Of a stretch of DNA of 64,000 bases, positions 32,919 to 44,298 are shown in pieces (the stretch's first letter is position 1; each line of letters begins with the position of its first letter). Location of the stretch: positions 36,911,001 to 36,975,000 of the forward strand of contig NC_091663.1 in assembly GCF_042453785.1 (NCBI RefSeq), written 5' to 3'. The notes below the pieces were generated by a model, which worked only from the letters and a program-made list of their open reading frames with translations, was not told where the DNA came from and did not search any database. The DNA comes from Malus domestica. Taxonomy: Eukaryota > Streptophyta > Magnoliopsida > Rosales > Rosaceae. A program made the translations under genes and the position numbers.

Positions 32919-34015
32919 ATGGCGGCAGAGAAGCAAGTGATGGTGATCGGGGCGGACGACAGCGAGGAGAGCCATTACGCTCTGGAATGGACTTTGGATC
33001 ACTTCTTCAAGCCTTTAGGCGGCGACACAGCTCCGTTCAAGCTCATCATCGTCTACGCCAAGCCATCGGTTTCCGCCGTCGTTGGCTTCGCCGGCCCCGG
33101 TAAGAATCACAACTGCAACGGGAAGTGATCTGTGAAAACCTTTGTGTCTTACATGCTGATTAATCAATTGTTTGTTTAGCTAATTATGATTAGCTAATTT
33201 GCTTGTTGTGCCGAATTGCAGGAGCGGCGGAGGTTCTGCCGATCGTGGACTCTGATTTGAAGAAGATGGCTGCCCGTGTAACTGAGAAGGCCAAGGAATT
33301 TTGCGCTTCTAAATCGGTATTTGTCAAATTTTATTTATTTATTTTGGATTTTTATCACAAACCGTCTCTGAAATTGACTCAAACTACCAAACTACCAAGA
33401 TAGTCGCTAAAATTGAAATTAAACGAAGGTCAATTTATATAATTTATAAAGGATATCGAACTTGAGCATAAGCAGGCGACAACTAACCTAACTCACATCT
33501 GTAACGTTTTTCTATACGAGCGTTTCCGGCATATACTCAAAAAAGAGATTTGAAATTCTTACGCTATCATAGATTAAAACGGAACCTAATGATCGCACAC
33601 CGATGTGATACGAAGAAGTTGCGTTTCGCTGGCGGCTTTTCTGAGCATTACATGTTCTAATGGTTGCAGGTGACCGATGTGGTCGCGGAGGTTGTGGAAG
33701 GAGATGCTAGGAACGTTCTGTGTGAGGCTGTTGAAAGACACCACGCATCCATCTTGGTTGTGGGAAGCCATGGCTATGGTGCCATCAAAAGGTATTCCCT
33801 CAAACTTGTTCCAACCATTTCGATCGAGTGGAACAACCATCGCTGATTTGTGTGATTAAGTTTGAGCCGAGCTTGAGGATACTTGTTTTCTGTGGAAAAT
33901 TTAATGCTTTGTTTGGTTCTGGTGCAGGGCGGTTCTGGGAAGCGTAAGCGACTACTGCACTCATCACGCTCACTGCACCGTGATGATTGTGAAGAAGCCT
34001 AAAATCAAGCACTGA
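32919..34015 (+). CDS. Universal stress protein (USP), array gene A
   Basis: Four exons: 32919-33099, 33222-33316, 33670-33791, 33928-34015; GT-AG, phases 1, 0, 2; 161 aa, the usual size of a single-domain USP. It starts MAAEKQVMVIGADDSEESHY, with the N-terminal beta strand and Asp of the nucleotide pocket. The ATP-binding motif G-2x-G-9x-G-S is complete (G124, G127, G137, S138). It belongs to the plant UspA-like group that binds ATP and is linked to abiotic stress. A (GA)n leader precedes the ATG. Its promoter is unlike those of genes B and C: similarity stops at about 32853. Confidence 0.93.
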
Positions 34016-34392
34016 GTGGCCTCTGGGGTTCAGTTAAGCACGACGAACTCAGATTCGTGTTTGAAAAATTGCTGATATATAGATAATAAATTTGTCCCCT
34101 TGAGAGTTGAATCTTGAAAGGTTGTATGTTTATATACTTTGTACTTATGGTTTGATCGTTCAAAATTCAGAGTATGGCATGTATTTTATAGGTTGAAACA
34201 AGATTCCGAGATTTAGTAATCAACTACCGAATTAGAATACTTATTTCCCGCTCAAAGTGATTAGAAATGACTAACTCCCTTCCTGATAGACTCAAATATG
34301 AAAGCAAAATGCTTCACAGAACTCAAAGGCTAATAAGTTTTTATCTCTATATATATACCCATACACGCATACGTACATGTAGAAAAGTCGGA
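34016..34392. other. Downstream flank of USP gene A
   Basis: Matches the 3' flanks of genes B (41336-41795) and C (45297-45893), including the block AAAGCAAAATGCTTCACAGA at 34300 and 45813. No gene. Confidence 0.6.
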
Positions 34393-34660
34393 GATGCACC
34401 GACCGGATTAGAGTCCAATCTCCAGTAATTCTCGTCGGGACCAAGCTTGCGCTCGAGCCCAAAGTCGGAGTTCTCGAAGAGGACGCCAGAGTGGTGGAGG
34501 CCAGGGCAGCAGACAGCGACCTTGTGAAGGGAGGCCCAGCCGCCGGAGGCTCGGAGGAGCCGGTAAGGAGATCAGAGATGACGGAGGGGATGACCTTGTA
34601 GCACTCGGTCTTCCAGTAGACATTGCGGATCAAGGCGGAGAACTCGGTGCAGGAGAACTT
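34393..34660 (-). pseudogene. Fragment of the EID1-like F-box gene
   Basis: Inverse-strand copy of about 47656-47913, the part of the intact F-box gene encoding the end of the F-box and the following region (MIRNVYWKTECYKVIPSVIS). Reading is lost in the second half (GPPFTRSLSAALAS instead of WAALHKLAVCCPG) because of a frame change. No start or end. Gene relic moved with the USP duplication. Confidence 0.85.
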
Positions 34661-35126
34661 AAGAAATAAAACTTGGTGCGGGAGAACTTACCTCATCAAT
34701 AATTATTGTACATCAAGTGAACTTCTTTACCCGTTTTCACTTATGGTGTAGTTTGTTGCTGTTAGATTCGGTTAAGGGCATGAGATGCTTTTGAATGTAA
34801 TTATGATTTTGTCAATCGAGAAAAGTACTATTCTCATCGTCATGTATCAAAAGTTCGAATTAGCTGTCGAGAAAAGTACCATTCTCTTCATCTCATTGAG
34901 AAGTATGATTTTCGTTTTTGAATTATTCGATTTTGTAGACTATTAAAGAAGTTATGAACATTTAAAATTTATCCAGTTTTTTACGAGTTTTCCAGTTTTT
35001 CCGCTGATCAGTCATCTTTCAGGCTATTTTTCGACCATCTCCAGCAACCATTGGTCTTCCAAATAAGTATAATCTTGTTCTACACTTTCTCATCTTCATT
35101 TTGATATATTATGTGTCGAATTTGGT

Positions 35127-35524
35127 TAAGAAACGATTGAGTTACAAAGCTTTGAAAATTGTCCAAACTTCTGGCCAAGAGCTTCGGCATACTTAACGGA
35201 GTTTTTAACGAAATGACCAAAATAATGGATGGTGGATAATTTCACACACCATTCCTATTGATTTTCAATCTCAAAGGCTAAAATAATAGATGGTGGATAA
35301 TCTCAGACATCATTTCAGAGAAATTTTATTTCTTAAGTTATTAACTTTTTGATATACATATTTGATGATTTGTATAATAAATGTACCATCCATATCATTG
35401 AAAAATCTTTCCATTTAAATAATAGCCGGCCAGAAAGAAGAAGGAACTAGAAACGAGAACACAACAAAGAAGGTGAAGAACGAGAGAGAGAGAGAAAGGT
35501 GAGCATTAATGGCGGCAGGGAAGC
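35127..35524. repeat. Unit 1 of a tandem duplication of the USP gene B promoter
   Basis: 398 bp repeated as 35525-35753 continued at 40100-40252, the second unit being split by the LTR element 35754-40094. Unit 1 ends inside the first codons of the USP frame. Confidence 0.85.
35420..35524 (+). pseudogene. USP 5' end fragment (leader and first codons)
   Basis: Contains AATAATAGCCGGCCAGAAAG, the (GA)n leader and an ATG at 35509 with ATGGCGGCAGGGAAGCA, then breaks into the second promoter unit. It equals the 5' end of gene B. Confidence 0.88.
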
Positions 35525-35753
35525 ATGGTTAAGAAACGATTGAGTTACAAAGCTTTGAAAATTGTCTAAACTTCTGGAGTTTTTAACGGAATGACCAAAA
35601 TAATGGATGGTGGATAATCTCATGCACCATTTCTATTGATTTTTAATCTTAGAGACCAAAATAATGGATGGTGGATAATCTCAGCACCATTTTAGAGAAA
35701 TTTTATTTCTTAAGTTATTAACTTTTTGACATACATATTTCATGATTTGTATA

Positions 35754-37043
35754 TGTTGACCCTAAAAACTACCAAGCCTACGTGGCGCGCAGGTCAAGTA
35801 ATTAATAAGTTAACTACGTCCTTTGGTTGTGTGCGGGGCGTGCCACTTGTCAGCCGAGCTCGGCCGATGAGTAAATTTGTTGATGTTGGGTGCGCGGCTG
35901 ACTTCTGCGTCTTGCGATTGCGGTTGAGAAAGGAACACGTCTCGGCCTCTTGGGCTCTTGAACCTGAAGACAAGGTTACTATTCTTACGAAGTTCAATAT
36001 CAAATTCGGCTTTCAATGTGCCGAATGCAATAACTTGTAACACCTCACTTCGCCGAGAAGGCTGATGAGATGACCTCGACCAATAAGGATTCAGAAATCC
36101 TTCTCGACCGAGACTTGGATAGGTAATCAACCGTCCTCGCCGCAGTGCTGTTGATGCCAACGGAAGATGCTGCGAGATCGGTTGATTCTACGGTGACAGA
36201 GCTATCTATGTCGACTTAAGATATCACCGGTTGCTTTCACAGTGCTGTTGATGCCAACGGAAGATGTGTCAGCGAAAAGAGAAAATAAAAAATCTCAAAG
36301 TTATTGAGAGAGTTTGCGCAGGGCAGTTTTGTGTGTTGAATTGGAGGTCCCCTTGAACGTTGCACAATCACTCCTATTTATAGAGACATGCATGCTTGAC
36401 GTGGCTTAATCTCCAAAGAATTGTATTTGACCTTTGGCATGACTTGTGCCGATTAATCTCCCACTAGTCTTTATCTTAAATTAGGTCAATACCAATTTGA
36501 TAGGATCAGAACCATCATAATTGTACGCGGTTATCCAACCGAATCAAACCATGCTTTATTCAAAATCTCCACATCCTTGGCCGTAGGATTTGATGGAATC
36601 AAACCATCAATGCATGTGTGTTTATGCCCTGAAGACTATGCTAATTATTAGCATATAATTCTTATGCCAACAATTATCTCAATCTAGGATACGTGTGGCT
36701 CCATTATTTTTTGTGGTTATTAGGGATTTCATCTTGGTATTATCCCACGCATAGAAGAAGATCATGCACCTCGACAATTCTAGTCACACCCATCACGCTA
36801 CTCCAATCTGATAACAAGAATTCCAAGTCTATTCGAACTATACTGCTTGTTTGGAGATAATTATTTTCATAAGAAAATGTCGAGATAAACCATTATTAAA
36901 ATATAAATATTATGATTAAAAAAAACCATAACATTATCCTTTAATAACAAAATTATCCTCACTTCTCCATCCAACGGTCGGGAACCATGCTCACTTAACG
37001 GCCTCGATCGCTTGGGTCGATGGTGTAAAATTGGGTCCAAACA
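35754..37043 (-). repeat. 3' LTR of the non-autonomous element
   Basis: Direct repeat of 38744-40094 with scattered substitutions. It includes the 26-bp repeat pair (36143-36168, 36240-36265) also present in the Tat LTR. Confidence 0.9.
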
Positions 37044-37062
37044 TTGCCCCCCAGTTTTCTTG
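37044..37062 (-). other. Polypurine tract of the non-autonomous element
   Basis: The minus strand reads AAGAAAACTGGGGGGCAA up to the 3' LTR, similar to the Tat element tract. Confidence 0.65.
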
Positions 37063-37715
37063 AGCTTCGGCTCGTAAGTCGAATGGTGAAGGAAATTATA
37101 ATTTTTGAACATTCCACAGATCCACTGCACCCGAGCATTCATAAAACCGAGACATTGAAACCAACTCATTTACCACAAAGGGACAATGCGTCGGACAAGC
37201 AAACCTTTTTAATACATGACTCGGCAAAAATTTGACTGACCTGCCGAGTCCGGTGAGAAAAATACCCCAAATACCTCGACAAACTGTTGGATGCTGACTT
37301 TGAAACTGTGGGCGTGCAGTTTTATAGGACACTGCTTGTTAATTTCATCACTAAACTGGGATGAGGGATTAAATTGTTAGAAAATGCTTGCCACATAGAA
37401 TGTTTTTGGCAAGGTAGACAATTTAAAGCAAATCCCTCAAGGAGCAGATTGTCTTCAGGGCCCACCCTCAGTGGCCTCTTTTATGTGTGTGTATATATAT
37501 ATATAGATATATATATATATATATTGGCCGGGGCATACATATGCAACTATGGCCGAGGTCTTTGTTTGGTCGAGGCCGAGACCTTTGTAGAATGGTCGAG
37601 GCCGAGACCGAAACCAAGAAACATCTAAGCCGACTGCCACACTTCTTTCATTTGGGCATTTTGGCTGATTCTCATATATATATTATATTCGGCCAAAAAC
37701 TCTACTCCTTTTCGA

Positions 37716-37719
<4 letters not shown>

Positions 37720-37758
<39 letters not shown>
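37720..37758. repeat. Long T homopolymer tract
   Basis: About 39 T, with a second tract of about 22 T at 37830-37851 and an (AT)n run at 37491-37522. All are inside the non-autonomous element. Confidence 0.85.
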
Positions 37759-37761
<3 letters not shown>

Positions 37762-38061
37762 TTGCCGCCAACCTTTCGAATTGTCATCAACCCTTTTCTT
37801 ATTCGGCCTCGGCCTAGACGGCCGAAATGCTTTTTTTTTTTTTTTTTTTTTTCAGTTAGTGCATAAAAAATCATTCCTACTTTTTCTCTCTTCTGCACCG
37901 AGTATCAAATTTCACGAAGCAGCCTCTTTATATATGCTCATCCTCGGCGAGATTAAAAAAATTTAAACCGCCGATTATATATGTGTTGCCCCCTTATTTT
38001 CTTATGCATCGGCCTAAAAAGCCGAATGGTTAAGAAAATAATTTATTCAATATTTTATTTT

Positions 38062-38697
38062 TTAACAAAAGAAAATGAAAACTGCCGAAACATAATCAGG
38101 GGGAGGCCAGCGATGCTTGGTTCCAAGCCGAGATCTTTTAAGACCATCATAGCCAATCAAACTTTGCACTGTGCCGAATAAAAAATGATCTCCATATATA
38201 TTTGACTTGGAGAAATATTTTTCATTTTCGGCCGCCGAATGTGTTGAACAATTATTATGCCCCCGGGGCATAATAATTTCGCCGATTTTGGCTTTTAACT
38301 CGAATAACTTAGCCGAATGGGATTTCTCTATATCGGCTTTATCGCCAATAATCATATCGACTGGCGTGGTTTTTCTGGCTAGGTCTATGTCTCGGCCTTG
38401 TTCGTCATTGGAGCACTCCTCTGACGAATCATTTTCTGAGTCGACTTTTGGCTCAGAAACTTGAACTTTTTCTTCTAGGCTTACCACACTTTCAGTCTCG
38501 ACCGAAAAAATAGGTGGCCTTTGTTCTTCGGCCAAATTAACAATTTTCTTAGGCCAAATATTGGTTGTGGCCGGAGTGGAAATTTGCCCCCCGGCTTCTT
38601 GCCTTTCAGAAATTCTTCCCAATCTCTCGAGAAGTTGCTTTTGCTTCTTTAATAGGCGATGACACTCATCCCTTGAAGCTTGATCGAGATAGATCAT
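38062..38697 (-). CDS. Uncharacterised 211-aa ORF of the non-autonomous LTR element
   Basis: ATG at 38697, 24 bases after the primer binding site, the place where gag begins in the Tat element. The protein starts with a basic, coiled-coil-like stretch (residues about 5-35, RLLKKQKQLLERLGRISERQE), followed by an acidic Ser/Glu-rich middle. I see no gag, zinc knuckle or protease motif. It may be a highly diverged gag N-terminus or a chance frame. The C-terminus (VSAVFIFFC) looks non-native. Confidence 0.4.
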   Translation of the reverse strand: MIYLDQASRDECHRLLKKQKQLLERLGRISERQEAGGQISTPATTNIWPKKIVNLAEEQRPPIFSVETESVVSLEEKVQVSEPKVDSENDSSEECSNDEQGRDIDLARKTTPVDMIIGDKADIEKSHSAKLFELKAKIGEIIMPRGHNNCSTHSAAENEKYFSKSNIYGDHFLFGTVQSLIGYDGLKRSRLGTKHRWPPPDYVSAVFIFFC

Positions 38698-38743
38698 GTG
38701 AACTTCATAGTTTTAGCACTGGGTCCCACTGGGCGTGCCAAAA

Positions 38744-40094
38744 TGTTGACCCTAAAAACTACCAAGCCTGCATGGCGCGCAGGCCGAGTAATTAATAAGC
38801 TAACTACGTCCTTCGGTTGTGTGCGGAGCGTGCCAACTCGTCGGCTGAGCTCGGCTGAGGAGTAAATTTGTTGATGTTGGGTGCGCGGCTGACTTCTGCG
38901 TCTTGCGATTGCGGCCGAGAAAGGAACACGTCTCGACCTCTTGGGCTCTCGAACCTGAAGACAAGGTTACTATTCTTACGAAGTTCAATATCAAATTCGA
39001 CTTTCAATGTGCCGAATGCAATAACTTTTAACACCTCACTTCGCCGAGAAGGCTGATGAGATGACCTCGACCAATAAGGATTCAAAAATCCTTCTCGACC
39101 GAGACTTGGATAGGTAATCAACCGTCCTCGCCGCAGTGCTGTTGATGCCAACGGAAGATGCTGCGAGATCGGCTGATTCTACGATGACAGAGCTATCTAT
39201 GCCGACTTAAGATATCACCGGTTGCTTTCACAGTGCTGTTGATGCCAACGGAAGATGTGTCAGCGAAAAGAGAAAATAAAAAATCTCAAAGTTATTGAGA
39301 GAGTTTGCGCAAGGCAGTTTTGTGTGTTGAATTGGAGGTCCCCTTGAACGTTGCACAATCACTCCTATTTATAGAGACATGCATGCTTGACGTGGCTTAA
39401 TCTCCACAGAATTGTATTTGACCTTTGGCATGACTTGTGTAGATTAATCTCCCACTAGTCTTTATCTTAAATTAGGTCAATACCAATTTGATGGGATCAG
39501 AACCATCATAATTGTACGCGGTTATCCAACCGAATCAAACCATGCTTTATTCAAAATCTCCACATCCTTGGCCGTAGGATTTGATGGAATCAAACCATCA
39601 ATTTGCATCAAAATCTCCACATCATCTTGGCCGTAGGATTTGATGGAATCAAACCATCAATGCATGCGTGTTTATCCCCTGAAGACTATGCTAATTATTA
39701 GCATATAATTATTATGCCAACAATTATCTCAATCTAGGATATGTGTTGCTCCATTATTTTTTGTGGTTATCAGGGATTTCATCTTGGTATTATCCCGTAC
39801 ATAGAAGAAGATCATGCACCTCGACAATTCTAGTCACACCCATCACGCTACTCCAATCTGATAACAAGAATTCCAAGTCTATTCGAACTATACTGCTTGT
39901 TTGGAGATAATTATTTTCATAAGAAAATATCAAGATAAATCATTATTAAAAAATAAATATTATGATAAAAAAAAAACCATAACATTATCCTTTAATAACA
40001 AAATTATCCATACTTCTCCATCCAACGGTCGGGAACTATGCTCACTTAACGGTCTCGAACGCTTGGATCGATGATGTAAAATTGAGTCCAAACA
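38744..40094 (-). repeat. 5' LTR of the non-autonomous element
   Basis: 1351 bp, TATA box on the minus strand at 39366-39373 (TATAAATA). Contains a 61-bp tandem duplication absent from the other LTR. Confidence 0.9.
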
Positions 40095-40235
40095 GTATAA
40101 TAAATGCACCATCCGTATCCCGATTTGAAAAATCTTTCCATTTAAATAATAGCCGGCCAGAAAGAAGAAGGAACTAGAAACGAGAACACAACAAAGAAGG
40201 TGAAGAACTAGAGAGAGAGAGAAAGGTGAGCATTA

Positions 40236-41335
40236 ATGGCGGCAGGGAAGCAAGTGATGGTGATCGGAGCGGACGACAGCGAGGAGAGCCACTACGCTCT
40301 GGAATGGACTTTGGATCACCTCTTCAAGCCTTTGGGCGGCGACACAGCTCCGTTCAAGCTCATCATCGTCCACGCCAAGCCATCGGTTTCCTCCGTCGTT
40401 GGCTTCGTCGGCCCCGGTAAGAGTCCTAACTGCAACGGGAAGTGATCTCTGAAAACCTTTATGTCTTACCTGCTAATTAATCAATTAATTGTTTAGTTAA
40501 TTATGATTAGCTAATTTGCGTGTTGTGCCGAATTGCAGCAGGGGCGGAGGTTCTGCCGATCGTGGACGCTGATTTGAAGAAGATGGCTGCCCGTGTAACT
40601 GAGAGGGCCAAGGAATTTTGCGCTTCTAAATCGGTATTTGTCAAATTTTATTTATTGGACTTTTATCACACACCGTCCTTGAAAATGACCCAAATGGTCC
40701 CTAAAATTGAAATTCGATTAATATAATCTCTGAAAACGGATGTCAATTTATATAATTTATAAAGGATATCGAACTTGAGCATGAGCAGGGTGAACGCAAT
40801 GATATGAACAACTCACATTTGTAACGTCTTTCCATATGAGCGTTTCCGGCATATATTCAAAAAGAGATTTGAAATTCTTACGCTATCATATGTCAGAACG
40901 GAACCTAATGATCTCACACCGATGTGATACGAAGAAGTTGCGCTTTCGCTGGCAGCTTTTCTGAGCATTACATGTTCTAATGGTTGCAGGTGACCGATGT
41001 GGTCGTGGAGGTTATGGAAGGAGATGCTAGGAACGTTCTGTGTGAGGCTGTTGAAAGACACCACGCATCCATCTTGGTTGTGGGAAGTCATGGCTATGGA
41101 GCCATCAAAAGGTTTTCCCTCAAACTTGTTACAACCTTTTCGATCAAGTGGAACAATCATCGCTAATTTGTGCGATTAAGTTTGAGCCGAGCTTGGGGTT
41201 ACTTGTTTTCTGTGGAAATCTTAATGCTTTGTTTGGTTCTGGTGCAGGGCGGTTCTGGGAAGCGTAAGCGACTACTGCGCTCATCACGTTCACTGCACCG
41301 TGATGATTGTGAAGAAGCCAAAAACCAAGCACTGA
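40236..41335 (+). CDS. Universal stress protein (USP), array gene B
   Basis: Four exons: 40236-40416, 40539-40633, 40990-41111, 41248-41335; 161 aa, same structure as gene A. Starts MAAGKQVMVIGADDSEESHY and keeps the G-2x-G-9x-G-S ATP motif. The exon 2 acceptor is a NAGNAG site (GCAGCAG, 40535-40541), so proteins with or without one Ala are possible. A TTTAAATAATAG element lies about 100 bp upstream of the ATG, next to an LTR retrotransposon that ends at 40094. It may therefore have lost distal promoter sequences or gained LTR influence. Confidence 0.93.
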
Positions 41336-43771
41336 GTAGCCTCTGGGTTCAGTTAAGCACAACAAACGCATATTCGTGTTTGAAAAATTACGATATTTAG
41401 ATAATAAATTTGTCCCCTCGAGAGTTGAATCTGGAAAGGTTATATGTATATATACTTTGTACTTATGGTTCGATCGTACAAAATTCAGCGTATGGCATGT
41501 ATTTTATAGGTTGAAGGATGAAGCTTTCAAACTTCTGTATGACGAGTTGAATCTTGACAAGATGAAGCTTTCATGGCAACACAACAATTGAGAAAAATGG
41601 AGCCAATAGCCATCGGTTGGAAATTAAAAGATTATGCAAGTCAGACTACAAGTAAAGTTTGGTCTTCGGACTACAAACGCAGCAGTCAACTCTCTTATTA
41701 GTGCAAAACATATAGAAAGAATCAAGATTCCGAGACTTAGTCATCAACTACCGAATTAGAATACTTCTTTCCTGCTCACAGCGATTACAAATGACTAAGA
41801 GCTGGTTTGGTATTGCAGTGCTTTAAAAAAAAAAACTGCTTCTGCTGAGATGTGGGAATAAGCAGTTGTGAAATAAAGTAGCAGAGTGTTTAGTAAACTT
41901 TTTTGTAAAAGTGCTTTTGGAAAAAAAAAACAGTATTATAGTGTTTGGTAAACTTTTATGTAAAACAGATATGATTATATGAAATAACCAAAAAATGTAT
42001 AATACTAGATGTGCCATTAATTTAATTTTCTTAAGTCTTACCCCTTTATTTTCTCCATTTGCATCGAGAAGTCTCTCCAACTACCCCACTACTGAAACAG
42101 ACTTTCCAAAAACCAAAAACGTCTCTCAAGAAGTCTCCCTCACAACCCCAATTCTCTCAGTTTTTTTTTTTTTTGTGGCTCCGTCTTCTTCTTTTTTATT
42201 TTCTACTCCGTTCCTCAATCTTTCTCACCTGTCATCTGATTTGCAATACATACATGGTCTAGCTGCTTGAGGAGTTCATTATATACATCAAGTAGGGCCA
42301 ACGCTCCACGATGCTGGTTTTTTTCTTCTTCCAGGACTAATTATTTTTTCTTTTTGAAACTATATAGTGTGAATTTGATCATACGAAGTAGTTTCCTGTA
42401 TTTAATTTTGGGTATTTGGAATAATTGAGTTTTGATGTCTGTCTGGGCAATCTGGGCTCTCTTAATTTGCAGAAATACAAAGATCAGTAGCCTGTAAGCG
42501 ATGTAATCTGGGAAATCTGGGCAAATCTGCAATGCCTAAACCGAATCTAGTCCTCGCCGGAAAAGATAGTGGTATTTCTTAGCTCGATTTTGTCAGCATA
42601 GGAGTGAGAGATGACGGACAAGAGATGGGAGGAAGGACAAAGGCAGAAACAACGTCCTAGGGTATGGAATCCAAGGTCAATAACGGTGATTGTTGAAACT
42701 AGGAGTGAACGGCGTTGTGGCGTGATCGACGAGGACGACCTTCCAATTGAAGTCGGCGACGTTTTTTAGTTGGTATTATGTGTAATTATTTAATTGTTTA
42801 AGGTCATTTTGGGTGTTTGAAAGTTTCATTAAAGGGTTTAGCGCCTCTTGCAAGATAAAACGTATATCTACACATGCCACTTTGAATGTTAAGTTTTCCT
42901 AATTTATATTCTACTTGGAACCTCCAACATAGAACGTATATCTAACATGCAATCCATCTGGACATTCGGATAAACTCTGAACATGAGAGACTCATTATGC
43001 TTTATGAAAACCCTTTTGAAAAACTATGCAACCCTTAAGACGTGGTGTTCATCTTAAATGAAATTACAATTATTAACCACAAGAAGCCAGCGTCAATTTC
43101 AGGGAACTTTCCGACTAAAATTGCATCAAATTACTTTTCTAAAGATCCTAATGGTGACCAGGCATTAAGACAATTAGATCGTTTTAATCATGGTGATTAA
43201 TAATTCAAAGTAAGCATGCAATCAATCATAAGTGATTAAATAAAAATTACATATTCATGATAAGGCTCAAGGTTTTACCTTAAGAAAATGAATTAGTTAC
43301 CCATATTCATAATTAAAATCATAGAAAATATTATTATAAAGAAAAGGATTGAAAACACCTTAAAAGTAGAAAATCTTCAAGAACCCTTGCAATTCTCTCT
43401 ATCTCCAAAGTTTCATAAAAGCAAGCGTACCCTAAAACTGAGAACGGCAAAGTAATATATCCTGCTATGCCATCGCACAATCCCTAAAACTCAGGTCTTT
43501 TACTCCAACTAGGAAACTAAATAATAATAAAATAACTTAGAAAATAAAATCCTAATTGAACTAGGAGAATCTGCCAAGTACTTGTCCAGCCACGTTTTAG
43601 CCTCAAATATCCCCCAAATCTGGCCCATGATAGCTTGTTTTGAAGATCAGGACGTTTTGAACACATCTCTAAAAGGCCACGAACCCATCCGATGTTATCT
43701 TGAGCTCCAAAAACGTAATTCAAACCCAAAATGTCATTATTCCAGCACTGCGCATCGCTCCTTTATTTTAT
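41336..43771. other. Gene-free region with repeat remnants
   Basis: To about 41796 this is the USP 3' flank. At 41797 it is broken by sequence starting GAGCTGGTTTGGTATTGCAG, the left end typical of a hAT-like MITE family. A related block occurs at 56156-56960. The region 42000-43770 is AT-rich, with no recognised gene; open frames there are short and lack family features. Confidence 0.4.
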
Positions 43772-43925
43772 GGGAGTTTTAACGAAAAGCCCATAGTACT
43801 GTTCACTTTAACGAAAAACCACATTTTAACACTAAAAAGTCAAACCTGTTACTATTCACTTTACCCTTTATTTTGTCATTATCGTTAAAATTCAAAGTTT
43901 TCAAGCCTTTTATATTAGTTTTCCT
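43772..43925. mobile_element. 154-bp MITE, Mutator-like, copy 2
   Basis: Starts GGGAGTTTTAACGAAAAGC and ends ATTAGTTTTCCT, flanked by the perfect 9-bp duplication TTATTTTAT (43763-43771, 43926-43934). Same length as copies at 8912 and 59860. Confidence 0.88.
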
Positions 43926-44298
43926 TTATTTTATTGCCAGAAAGTCACCGCTAGGTAGAAAATTCCAAATTTTGACACAATCAAGCCAAGTGACTCACGA
44001 ACGTCCTCCAACTGGAATTACTCCAAAATTCATTTATTTGACCGTGTTTTGTTCTAGAGAAAGTTGAAAGTCCTATATTAAAAATATAATTCAAAGTATC
44101 AAAAAATTTTCAAAATATTAATTAAAATATACTAAATATAGGATTAAATATATAATATAAAATATAGTAATCAATCACATTGAAAAATCTTTTCTTTTAA
44201 ATAATAGCCGGCCAGAAATAAGAACTGGAGAGAGAAACGAGAACACAAGAAAGAAGGTGAAGAACGAGAGAGAGAGAGAGAGAGAGAGGTGAGCATTA

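Larger units (their letters stand above)
35754..40094 (-). mobile_element. Non-autonomous LTR retrotransposon related to the Tat element
   Basis: 4341 bp with 5-bp target duplication GTATA (35749-35753, 40095-40099). LTRs are 35754-37043 (3', 1290 bp) and 38744-40094 (5', 1351 bp). The size difference is a 61-bp tandem duplication at about 39595-39660. The primer binding site (38722-38740) is identical to that of the Tat element, and the LTR tips are near-identical to its U5 end. The interior (1.7 kb) has no protease, RT or integrase, only one 211-aa frame. It probably relied on enzymes of a Tat element like the one at 9149. Its 5' LTR lies 142 bp upstream of the USP gene B start, pointing away. 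Confidence 0.9.

Noticed and set aside
37487-37966. 159-aa plus-strand frame with poly-Phe
   Set aside because: Built on T homopolymers inside the non-autonomous LTR element.
41995-42270. 91-aa plus-strand frame
   Set aside because: Ser/Phe-rich frame in CT-rich, repeat-derived DNA; no domain or splice context.
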